Source of the DNA: Alcanivorax sp. UBA4485
GTDB lineage: Bacteria > Pseudomonadota > Gammaproteobacteria > Pseudomonadales > Alcanivoracaceae
Direction of reading: 5' to 3'
Assembly: GCA_002389055.1 (NCBI GenBank)
Contig: DGNT01000177.1
Coordinates: forward strand, 1 to 5,937
DNA: 5,937 nt
Shown: positions 1 to 5,669 of the stretch, piece by piece
Position numbering within the stretch: the first letter of the stretch is position 1
Layout of the letters: the number at the start of each line of letters is the position of its first letter
Translations under genes and position numbers: made by a program
Notes under the pieces: model-generated
What the model saw: only the letters and a program-made list of their open reading frames with translations
Told to the model about the DNA's origin: nothing
Databases searched by the model: none

Positions 1-799
1 AGCTCTTCTCGTTGAACATGGCGATGCGGCCGCCGTCGACGACCAGGTCGTGGCTGTTGATGAAGCTGCCTTCGTCGCTGGCCAGGAAGACGGCGGCGAA
101 GGCGATGTCGTCGGCCAGGCCGGCGCGGGGCAGCGGCGTGGCTTTGGCGAGATTGGCTTCGAGCTTTTCCATCTTGCGCTGGTTTTCTTCGTCGCTGAGT
201 GTCTGGGCGCGCTGCGAGCCGCCCCAGAAGATCGGCGTGGCAACGGCGCCGGGGGAGATGGCGTTGACGCGGATGTTGTGCTCGCCCAGGTCGGCGCCGG
301 CCAGGCGGGTCATGTGGGCGACGGCGGCCTTGGCGCCAGAATAGAGGTAGCCGCCCTGGTTAAGACGGTGGCCGGCGATGCTGGCGTTGTTGATGATGCT
401 GCCGCCGCCGCTGGCTTTCATGACGCGGGCGGCGTGCTTGATGCCGAACGCCGGGGCGCCCACCAGCAGGCGCATGATGCGGGCGAATTCGTCTTCGTCG
501 AAGCTGTCCACGGTGGTGCGGTCGCCGGCACCGGCGTTATTGAACAGGCAGTCCAGGCGGCCGAATTTTTCCACGGTGAAATCCACCAGGGCGGCGATGT
601 CGTCTTCGCTCATGATGTCGGTGCGCTTGAACACGGCGCGCTCGCCGAGTTCCTTGGCCAGGGCTTCGCCCTTCTCTTCGGAACGACCGGCCAGCACCAC
701 GGTGGCGCCCTCTTCGATGAAGCGCCGCGCGGTGGCTTCGCCGATACCGCTGGTGGCGCCGGTTATGATGGTGATCTTGTTCGCCAAACGATTACTCAT
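1..799 (-). CDS. SDR family oxidoreductase, xanthoxin-dehydrogenase-like (C-terminus cut by window edge)
   Basis: A classical short-chain dehydrogenase/reductase, expected to be cytosolic and to oxidise a secondary alcohol or reduce a ketone with NAD(P). 266 residues are visible and the stop lies beyond the left edge; since SDRs are usually about 250-280 residues, little is missing. The TGATSGIG cofactor loop is at residues 13-20, NNAG at 87-90, Ser140, and Tyr153/Lys157 of YxxxK. The stretch GIKHAARVM (119-127) resembles plant xanthoxin-dehydrogenase-like SDRs. Strand beta-2 ends in AGR (37-39) with no acidic residue, which suggests NADP(H) (inference). By alignment with the SDR at 811-1593, the position of the catalytic-tetrad Asn is Leu112, which is unusual. 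The ATG at 799 has a good AAGGAG seven bases upstream that overlaps the stop of the preceding gene, so translational coupling is likely. It is the last visible gene of the operon. Fold is certain; substrate is unknown. Confidence 0.9.
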   Translation of the reverse strand, partial: MSNRLANKITIITGATSGIGEATARRFIEEGATVVLAGRSEEKGEALAKELGERAVFKRTDIMSEDDIAALVDFTVEKFGRLDCLFNNAGAGDRTTVDSFDEDEFARIMRLLVGAPAFGIKHAARVMKASGGGSIINNASIAGHRLNQGGYLYSGAKAAVAHMTRLAGADLGEHNIRVNAISPGAVATPIFWGGSQRAQTLSDEENQRKMEKLEANLAKATPLPRAGLADDIAFAAVFLASDEGSFINSHDLVVDGGRIAMFNEKS

Positions 800-806
800 A
801 ATTATT

Positions 807-812
807 CTCCTT
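807..812 (-). promoter_or_regulatory. Shine-Dalgarno site of the leftmost SDR gene
   Basis: The minus strand reads AAGGAG seven bases before the ATG at 799. The site overlaps the TAA stop (811-813) of the upstream SDR gene, so ribosomes finishing that gene sit on this site. Confidence 0.8.
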
Positions 813-1593
813 AAAAGGCCGAGACGCCGCCGTCGACGGCGATGGCCTGGCCGTTCATGTAGGTGTTGGCCGGGGACAGCAGCATCAGCATGACGGCGAC
901 GATTTCTTCCGGTTCGCCGATACGTTTCATCGGCGAACCCGCGGCCATCATCGCCAGGGTCTGCTCCGCTTCGCCGCCACTGGCCAGCCCTTCGCCGCCT
1001 TCCAGCATGGGCGTGCGGGTGTAGTACGGGCAGATGGCGTTGACGCGAATGTTCTTGCGCCCGCTCTCCACGGCGGCGGTGCGGGTGAGCCCGATCACCG
1101 CGTGCTTGGAGGCGGCGTAGGCGCCGATCTTGGGCCCGCCGCCGATGCCGGCCATCGAGCTGGTGTTGACGATGGCGCCGCCACCGCTGGCTTTCATGGC
1201 CGGGATCTGGTGCTTCATGCCGAACATCACGCCTTTGACGTTGACGTTCATCTGCTGATCCAGCAACTCGCCGGTGAGTTCGTGGATGGGAATGAAGCCG
1301 TGGGCGATGCCGGCGTTGTTTACCGCCATATCGAGACGCCCGAACTGTTCCACGGCGGTGTCCACCATGGCTTTGCAATCCACCTCGGCGGAGACGTCGC
1401 AGCGGCGCGCCAGGGCGGTGACGCCCTGCCCTTCAAGGTCGGCGGCCAGCTTGTCCAGGGCGTCCATGTTGATGTCGCCCAGCACCAGCCGCGCGCCGCG
1501 TTTGCCGAGCTCGGCGGCGAGCAGCTTGCCGAAGCCGCTGGCGGCGCCGGTGATCAGGGCCACCTTGCCGGTGAAATCCAGCATCGGATCCAT
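811..1593 (-). CDS. SDR family NAD(P)-dependent oxidoreductase
   Basis: A complete 260-residue classical SDR, the usual length for the family. Visible motifs are the TGAASGFG cofactor loop (15-22, with Phe in place of the usual Ile of GIG), Asp40 at the end of beta-2, Asp66, NNAG (92-95), and the full tetrad Asn118, Ser146, Tyr159, Lys163. The acidic Asp40 predicts NAD(H) preference, unlike the two neighbouring SDRs (family rule applied as inference). The usual Pro-Gly after the catalytic helix is Pro189-Tyr190 here. The ATG at 1593 is chosen because GGAGG lies four bases upstream. An ATG at 1584 would sit 13 bases from that site, and the in-frame extension to 1644 would overlap the upstream gene and adds an Arg-rich non-SDR segment. 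It lies 17 bases after the DHRS4-like gene and 11 before the next SDR. It probably acts as an alcohol or hydroxyacyl dehydrogenase; the substrate cannot be read from the sequence. Confidence 0.92.
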   Translation of the reverse strand: MDPMLDFTGKVALITGAASGFGKLLAAELGKRGARLVLGDINMDALDKLAADLEGQGVTALARRCDVSAEVDCKAMVDTAVEQFGRLDMAVNNAGIAHGFIPIHELTGELLDQQMNVNVKGVMFGMKHQIPAMKASGGGAIVNTSSMAGIGGGPKIGAYAASKHAVIGLTRTAAVESGRKNIRVNAICPYYTRTPMLEGGEGLASGGEAEQTLAMMAAGSPMKRIGEPEEIVAVMLMLLSPANTYMNGQAIAVDGGVSAF

Positions 1594-1597
1594 AAAA

Positions 1598-1602
1598 CCT
1601 CC
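1598..1602 (-). promoter_or_regulatory. Shine-Dalgarno site deciding the start of the middle SDR
   Basis: GGAGG on the minus strand, four bases before the ATG at 1593. The spacing is short, and the alternative ATG at 1584 would be too far (13 bases), so 1593 is preferred but not certain. Confidence 0.65.
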
Positions 1603-1610
1603 AGGCGGCT

Positions 1611-2375
1611 TTAGATGGTGAAACCACCGTCGACGACGACGCATTCACCGGTGACGTAGCTGGACGCGTCCGATACCAGATAGAGCACGGTGCCGGCCAT
1701 TTCTTTCGGCTCGGCGTGGCGGTGCATGGGGATCTGCGCGATGGCGCTTTTGTAGATTTCTTCCTGCTGGAACAGGGCGCCGGCGAATTTGGTTTTGGTG
1801 AGGCCGGGCAGCAGCGCGTTAACGCGCACGTTGAACTCGGCGCATTCCATGGCGAAGGATTTGGTCATGCTGATCACCGCCGCCTTGGAGATCGAATAGA
1901 TGCCCTGCATGTTGCCCGGTGACAGGCCGTTGATGGAGGCGGTGTTGACGATCGCGCCGCCACCGTTTTCCTTCATCAGTTTGGCGCCTTCCACGGACAT
2001 GTAGAAGTAGCCACGCAGGTTCACGTCCACGGTCTTGTCGAACGCCGATACGGGCGTATCGAGGATGTGCCCGAAGTACGGGTTGGCGGCCGCGTTGTTG
2101 ACCAGGATGTCGAGCTTGCCGTGGGTGTCTTTGATGTGGCCGAAGACCGCTTCGATTTGCGCCATTTCACCGATGTGGCAGGCGAAGGCTTCGGCGGAAC
2201 CGCCGTCGGCCTTAATGGCGTCGGCGACGGTCTGGCAATCGTCGATCTTGCGGCTGGAAACGATCACGTGGGCGCCCTGCTCGGCGAGCAGTTTGGCGAT
2301 TTCTTCGCCGATGCCACGGCTGGCGCCGGTGACCAGGGCGATCTTGCCATTCAGATCAAACAACTTCGTACTCAT
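1611..2375 (-). CDS. SDR family oxidoreductase, DHRS4-like
   Basis: A complete 254-residue classical SDR. The TGASRGIG loop is at 16-23, the catalytic tetrad is Asn119, Ser147, Tyr160, Lys164, and the C-terminal VDGG is near 249-252. Several features match the DHRS4 group of NADP(H)-dependent carbonyl/retinal reductases: VSSRK at the end of beta-2 (39-43), CHIG at 66-69 where other SDRs have an Asp, NNAAANPYFG (93-102) in place of NNAG, and PGLTKTKF (190-197). The Ser-Arg-Lys after beta-2 supports NADP(H). Known DHRS4 enzymes reduce ketones and aldehydes, so a carbonyl reductase or hydroxyacyl dehydrogenase is plausible here; bacterial homologues are mostly uncharacterised. The ATG at 2375 has GGGAG seven bases upstream (2383-2387). 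The gene follows the phosphotransferase gene after 24 bases, consistent with one transcript. Confidence 0.93.
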   Translation of the reverse strand: MSTKLFDLNGKIALVTGASRGIGEEIAKLLAEQGAHVIVSSRKIDDCQTVADAIKADGGSAEAFACHIGEMAQIEAVFGHIKDTHGKLDILVNNAAANPYFGHILDTPVSAFDKTVDVNLRGYFYMSVEGAKLMKENGGGAIVNTASINGLSPGNMQGIYSISKAAVISMTKSFAMECAEFNVRVNALLPGLTKTKFAGALFQQEEIYKSAIAQIPMHRHAEPKEMAGTVLYLVSDASSYVTGECVVVDGGFTI

Positions 2376-2382
2376 AAATTCT

Positions 2383-2387
2383 CTCCC
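2383..2387 (-). promoter_or_regulatory. Shine-Dalgarno site of the DHRS4-like SDR
   Basis: GGGAG on the minus strand, seven bases before the ATG at 2375, inside the 24-base gap after the phosphotransferase gene. Confidence 0.7.
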
Positions 2388-2399
2388 GAAAAATAGTTA

Positions 2400-3431
2400 T
2401 TAAGCGCCTTCGCGGACGATCTGCATCGCCATGGAGGCGAGCGGTTCGACCACTTGCGCGGCCCAGCCGGCTTTTTTGCTGGAGGCGTTGCCTTCCTGGG
2501 CGCGCTTGGCGACACCCTGGGCGATGGCCGCCAGGCGGAAAAAGCTGAACGCCAGATAGAATTCCCAGTGGTCGATATGATCGATGCCACGGCGGTCGCA
2601 ATAGGCTTTCACGTATTCCTGCTCGGTGGGGATGCCGAGCGCTTTGCGGTCCTTGCCCTGCAGGCCGGACAGGTTGCCGCCTTCCGGGGGCATGCGCAGC
2701 TGCATGCACTGATAGGCCAGGTCGGCGAGCGGGTGCCCGAGGGTGGACAGTTCCCAGTCCAGCACCGCGATCACGCGGGACTCGGTGGGGTGCCACATCA
2801 TATTGTCGAGGCGGTAGTCACCGTGCACCAGGGACACCTGGCCGTCATCGGCGGGCTGGTTTTTCTCCAGCCACTCCATCAGATCTTCCATCGCCTGGAT
2901 GTGGTTGATCTCGGAGGCGCGGTACTGCTTGGACCAGCGGCCCATCTGACGCTCGAAGTAATTGCCCGGCTTGCCGTAGTCGGTGAGACCCACCGCTTCC
3001 AGATCGACGCCGTGCAGCGCCGCCAGCACCCGGTTCATTTCTTCGTACATGGCGGTGCGCTGGGCGTTGTCCACTTCCGGAATCGCCGCGTCCCAGAAAA
3101 TCCGGCCCTGGCAAAATTCCATGATGTAGAACATGGAACCCACTACGTCGCGGTCTTCGCACAGGTGGTACATGCGCGGCACCGGCACGTCGGTGTCCTG
3201 GAGTGCGTTCATGACCCGGAATTCCCGGTCCACGGCGTGGGCCGACTTGAGCAGCTTGCCTGGCGGTTGCCGGCGCAGTACGTACTCGCCGGAGGCGGCC
3301 TTGATGTGGAAGGTGGGATTGGACTGGCCGCCTTCGAATTTATCGGCGGTGATCGGACCTTTGAAGCCGGACACGTTCGCTTCCAAATAGGCCGCGAGGC
3401 GCTCGGTATCCAGGGTATCCACCTGGGACAT
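2400..3431 (-). CDS. APH-fold phosphotransferase, ACAD10/11 N-terminal-like
   Basis: A 343-residue small-molecule kinase of the aminoglycoside phosphotransferase (protein-kinase-like) fold. An N-terminal nucleotide loop GGQSNPTF (34-41) is followed by YVLRRQPPG (50-58) and a helix with Glu70. The catalytic loop HGDYRLDN is at 203-210 with Asp205 as predicted base. Metal-binding Asp225 lies in LDWE, followed by LGHPLADLAY (231-240). This LRRQPPG...HGDYRLDN...LDWELSTLGHP pattern is that of the ACAD10/ACAD11 kinase domain and of LvaA-type proteins, not of antibiotic-resistance enzymes. Known relatives phosphorylate the 4-hydroxyl of 4-hydroxyacyl-CoAs so that the group can be eliminated; that role here is inference, supported by the acyl-CoA dehydrogenase gene directly upstream. 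The ATG at 3431 is chosen because AAGGAGG lies five bases upstream; an in-frame extension to 3506 would only translate the intergenic hairpin. No signal peptide, so cytosolic. Confidence 0.92.
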   Translation of the reverse strand: MSQVDTLDTERLAAYLEANVSGFKGPITADKFEGGQSNPTFHIKAASGEYVLRRQPPGKLLKSAHAVDREFRVMNALQDTDVPVPRMYHLCEDRDVVGSMFYIMEFCQGRIFWDAAIPEVDNAQRTAMYEEMNRVLAALHGVDLEAVGLTDYGKPGNYFERQMGRWSKQYRASEINHIQAMEDLMEWLEKNQPADDGQVSLVHGDYRLDNMMWHPTESRVIAVLDWELSTLGHPLADLAYQCMQLRMPPEGGNLSGLQGKDRKALGIPTEQEYVKAYCDRRGIDHIDHWEFYLAFSFFRLAAIAQGVAKRAQEGNASSKKAGWAAQVVEPLASMAMQIVREGA

Positions 3432-3436
3432 GTCTA

Positions 3437-3443
3437 CCTCCTT
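3437..3443 (-). promoter_or_regulatory. Strong Shine-Dalgarno site of the phosphotransferase gene
   Basis: AAGGAGG on the minus strand, five bases before the ATG at 3431. It fixes that start against the longer in-frame ATG at 3506. A small stem (3455-3458 with 3463-3466) lies just upstream. Confidence 0.85.
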
Positions 3444-3471
3444 AAATTTGGTGACGCTCAAAAGCGACAAA

Positions 3472-3512
3472 GCAGCCATGGCCGTTGGGGCGACCCCAAA
3501 AGCCATGGCTGC
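3472..3512. repeat. Imperfect 41-base palindrome able to form a long hairpin
   Basis: Outer arms of 11 bases, GCAGCCATGGC (3472-3482) and its exact reverse complement (3502-3512), enclose a 2x2 mismatch. A 6-base inner stem follows, TTGGGG (3485-3490) with CCCCAA (3494-3499), and a three-base loop. It lies in the 126-base gap between the dehydrogenase and phosphotransferase genes. On the operon strand the downstream bases are T-rich but interrupted (TTTGTCGCTTTT), so it is not a canonical terminator. It may be a dispersed palindromic element, an RNA-processing or stabilising stem, or a partial attenuator. The structure is seen directly; its role is not known. Confidence 0.8.
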
Positions 3513-3525
3513 GCTACAGCAGCTA

Positions 3526-3553
3526 TTAACTATTCACTGTTAACTATTCACTA
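3526..3553. repeat. Four tandem degenerate heptamers, TTMACTR
   Basis: Four head-to-tail heptamers read TTAACTA, TTCACTG, TTAACTA, TTCACTA on the plus strand. Equivalently this is a 13-base direct repeat with a 14-base period (3526-3538 and 3540-3552). The array begins five bases after the stop codon of the acyl-CoA dehydrogenase gene on the operon strand and precedes the hairpin. It is AT-rich in an otherwise GC-rich region. Function unknown. Confidence 0.85.
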
Positions 3554-3557
3554 CCAG

Positions 3558-4775
3558 TTAGCTGTTCTCACTGTATTTCTTAGCCAGATTACGACCCAAC
3601 TGCATCATATGCACCTGGTCGGGACCATCCGCCAGGCGCAGGGTGCGCGCGTAGGCGAAAAAGCCGGCCAGCGGCGTGTCCTGGCTGAGGCCCACGGCGC
3701 CGTGAATCTGCATGGCGCGGTCGACCACCCGCAGGGCCATATTGGGTGCCACGATCTTGATCATGGCGATCAGTTCCTTGGCTTCCTTGTTGCCGTAGCG
3801 GTCCATGGTATCGGCCGCTTTCAGGGTCATCAGCCGGGCCTGTTCGATTTCGCAGGCGCTCTTGGCGATGTCTTCGCGGCAGGAGCCGTGCTTGATCATC
3901 GGCTGGCCGAACACGACGCGCTCGCTGGCGCGCTTGGACATCAGTTCCAGGGCACGCTGGGCGGCGCCGATCAAACGCATGCAGTGGTGGATACGGCCCG
4001 GGCCAAGGCGACCCTGGGCGATTTCGAAACCACGGCCCTCGCCGAGGATGATGTTTTCCTTGGGCACGCGCACGTTGTCGAAGATCACTTCGGCGTGGCC
4101 TTCCGGCGCGTCCACGGAACCGAGCACCATCATCGGACGTTTGACGTTAACACCCGGGGTGTTCATCGGCACCAGGATCTGTGACTGCTGCTGGTGACGG
4201 TTGGGGTTGTCCGGGTCGGTCTTGCCCATCACGATCATGATTTCGCAGGATTCGCGCATCGCGCCGCTGATGTAGAACTTGCGGCCATTGATCACGTAAT
4301 CGTCGCCGTCACGGGTGATCGAGGTTTCGATGTTGGTGGCGTCGGAGGACGCCACTTCCGGCTCGGTCATCGCGAACGCGGAGCGGATCTTGCCTTCCAT
4401 CAGCGGCTCGAGCCATTGCTTCTTCTGGGCTTCGTTGCCGTACTTGGCGAGCACCTCCATGTTGCCGGTATCCGGCGCGGAGCAGTTGAAGCACTCGGAG
4501 GCGATGTGGTGGCGGCCCATCTGTTCCGCCAGCGACGCGTATTCCAGGTTGGTGAGGCCCGGGCTCAGTTCACCGTGCTCCTTGGGCAGGAACAGGTTCC
4601 ACAGGCCCTTGGCTTTCGCCTTGGCTTTCAGCTCATCCAGGATCGGCGGCGTCTGCCAGGGGTTCTGCTCGAGCTGCTCGTGGTAGGTGTGCTCGGCGGG
4701 CACCACTTCGTTATCGATGAAGGTGCGTACCTGGTTGATCAGGTCCTGGGTCTTTTCCGAATGTTCGAAATCCAT
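3558..4775 (-). CDS. Acyl-CoA dehydrogenase family protein, ACAD10/11-like
   Basis: A 405-residue FAD-dependent acyl-CoA dehydrogenase. An N-terminal helical domain (about 1-130) leads to the family signature AMTEPEVASSDATN (135-148), then a beta domain with INGRKFYISGA (162-172), then the C-terminal helical domain with RASERVVFGQPMIKHGS near 280-297 and MQIHGAVG near 357-364. The segment LADGPDQVH (381-389) aligns with the loop that carries the catalytic Glu in MCAD-type enzymes; here that position is Asp383. The ASSDATN and ADGP motifs match ACAD10/ACAD11 and their bacterial homologues, which act on long or phosphorylated 4-hydroxyacyl-CoAs; the exact substrate here is inference. The length matches a stand-alone ACAD, whereas the animal proteins are fused to the kinase encoded next door. 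The ATG at 4775 has AGGAG six bases upstream (4782-4786). It lies 34 bases after the phosphatase-fold gene. Probably cytosolic, passing electrons to ETF. Confidence 0.95.
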   Translation of the reverse strand: MDFEHSEKTQDLINQVRTFIDNEVVPAEHTYHEQLEQNPWQTPPILDELKAKAKAKGLWNLFLPKEHGELSPGLTNLEYASLAEQMGRHHIASECFNCSAPDTGNMEVLAKYGNEAQKKQWLEPLMEGKIRSAFAMTEPEVASSDATNIETSITRDGDDYVINGRKFYISGAMRESCEIMIVMGKTDPDNPNRHQQQSQILVPMNTPGVNVKRPMMVLGSVDAPEGHAEVIFDNVRVPKENIILGEGRGFEIAQGRLGPGRIHHCMRLIGAAQRALELMSKRASERVVFGQPMIKHGSCREDIAKSACEIEQARLMTLKAADTMDRYGNKEAKELIAMIKIVAPNMALRVVDRAMQIHGAVGLSQDTPLAGFFAYARTLRLADGPDQVHMMQLGRNLAKKYSENS

Positions 4776-4809
4776 GTTGCTCTCCTCTTGGATAAAGCGG
4801 CCGGTACGA

Positions 4810-5487
4810 TTAGCTATAAGTAATGGCGTCGCCGCGGTCTTCCTGGTCCAGATGCGGGACCTGATTGAAAATGGAAAGGCGGTAAACGTTCTTGTTGAAG
4901 AAACCCTGGGTCACCCCGGTGTTGCGGATCTGCAGGTTGAGCTCCACCACGGTGTCGTCGGCGGTGTTGAGCATGTGCCGCATCCACATGGCGATGGCGC
5001 CGCCGGAACTGACCACCAGCACCCGGTCGCGGTCGGCGTACTGCGCCTGGATGTGCGCCATGGCGCCGGCCACCCGGTCACAGAAACCCTGCCAACTTTC
5101 CGGCAGGTTGCCTTCCAGCCGGCCCGCTTGCCACCGCTGCATGGCTTTTTTCAGCACGCGGTAGAAGGCGGCCATGGAGGCGCCCTCCGGCGGCACTTCC
5201 TCGGGGTGGGCGCTCAGGTAGGCGTCGACGATGGAGTGAAAGTCGAACTCGTTAAGGCCGGGCTGCAGGTCAGCGGGCAGCGCGCTGCCGAGACCTTCCT
5301 GGATGCCCTCACCGGTCTCCACGTGGCGCACCAGATCGCCCGTCACCAACGCGTCGAAAGCCTGGCCGCGCTCACGGTAATACTCGCCAAGCCAGCGTGC
5401 CTGCTGGTGTCCCAGCTGGGAAAGCTTGTCGTAGTTGGCGGCGCCGAAGGACGCCTGACCGTGCCGGATAAGGTGAAACTGAGCCAT
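4810..5487 (-). CDS. Histidine phosphatase superfamily protein (second catalytic His replaced by Ser)
   Basis: A 225-residue protein of the phosphoglycerate-mutase-like histidine phosphatase fold. The phosphate-accepting motif RHGQ is at residues 8-11 (His9). A second-shell Arg is likely in GDLVRHVET (50-58, Arg54), and the acidic residue in LNEFDF (78-83) fits the general-acid region. In most members the second core histidine sits in a VSHGG motif; here it reads VSSGGAI (159-165) with Ser161. I recall related proteobacterial proteins with TSGGPI at this place, so this may be a subfamily trait rather than decay. The activity and substrate are therefore uncertain; phosphohydrolase of a small metabolite is the default guess. 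It is the first gene of the operon, facing the divergent promoter region. The start at 5487 has only a weak AGGCG upstream, but RHG at residue 8 is the normal distance from the start in this family. Confidence 0.88.
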   Translation of the reverse strand: MAQFHLIRHGQASFGAANYDKLSQLGHQQARWLGEYYRERGQAFDALVTGDLVRHVETGEGIQEGLGSALPADLQPGLNEFDFHSIVDAYLSAHPEEVPPEGASMAAFYRVLKKAMQRWQAGRLEGNLPESWQGFCDRVAGAMAHIQAQYADRDRVLVVSSGGAIAMWMRHMLNTADDTVVELNLQIRNTGVTQGFFNKNVYRLSIFNQVPHLDQEDRGDAITYS

Positions 5488-5606
5488 GGTGTCGCCTGTA
5501 TGAGTTGCAATGAAGACAGCCTAGAACAGCCCGCTTAGTTAGTGAAATTGATATTTTGAATCCTGCTCAATAAATACGGTGCATAGAACAGCCGGCGCTA
5601 TGGCGC

Positions 5607-5634
5607 TTGCTTTGCGAAACAGAATTCCGATATT
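5607..5634 (+). promoter_or_regulatory. Possible sigma-70 promoter for the crotonase gene
   Basis: TTGCTT (5607-5612) and GATATT (5629-5634) are separated by 16 bases and would start transcription about 30 bases before the ATG at 5670. Both boxes are weak matches. A competing candidate is TTGATA (5548-5553) with TAAATA (5571-5576) at 17 bases. Neither is secure. Confidence 0.25.
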
Positions 5635-5658
5635 TTGACTGGCTATTTGGCGAGAGAC

Positions 5659-5663
5659 GGGAG
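5659..5663 (+). promoter_or_regulatory. Shine-Dalgarno site of the crotonase gene
   Basis: GGGAG six bases before the ATG at 5670, supporting that start. Confidence 0.75.
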
Positions 5664-5669
5664 AACACG

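Larger units (their letters stand above)
5488..5669. promoter_or_regulatory. Divergent intergenic region with two pairs of 10-base direct repeats
   Basis: This 182-base region lies between the starts of the minus-strand operon and the plus-strand crotonase gene, and it must hold the promoters of both. It is clearly AT-richer than the genes. TAGAACAGCC occurs at 5522-5531 and 5584-5593. GATATTTTGA occurs at 5550-5559 and 5629-5638. The two pairs are interleaved in the order A-B-A-B. Same-direction spaced repeats in a divergent promoter are compatible with regulator binding sites. I do not recognise a known operator. No convincing promoter for the minus-strand operon could be picked by eye. Confidence 0.6.

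Noticed and set aside
50..814. Plus-strand 254-codon open frame opposite the leftmost SDR
   Set aside because: The minus strand has complete SDR motifs over the same bases; the plus frame gives only an Ala/Gly/Val-rich shadow translation.
1594..1644. N-terminal extension of the middle SDR to an ATG at 1644
   Set aside because: It would overlap the upstream gene by 34 bases and adds an Arg-rich segment absent from SDRs, while 1593 has a nearby GGAGG.
2400..3431. Aminoglycoside resistance gene
   Set aside because: The fold is shared, but the motifs and the acyl-CoA neighbours match the ACAD10/11-type kinase group rather than resistance enzymes.
3432..3506. N-terminal extension of the phosphotransferase to an ATG at 3506
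   Set aside because: It translates the palindrome and bypasses a strong AAGGAGG placed for the ATG at 3431.
3466..3512. Rho-independent terminator after the dehydrogenase gene
   Set aside because: The hairpin lacks an uninterrupted T-run on either strand, and downstream genes continue in the same direction with tight spacing.
2454..4184. A 576-codon open frame on the plus strand
   Set aside because: It lies antisense to two well-supported enzyme genes and crosses their intergenic gap. Its translation is low-complexity, rich in His/Gly/Ala/Val, as expected for the complement of GC-rich codons, and shows no domain.
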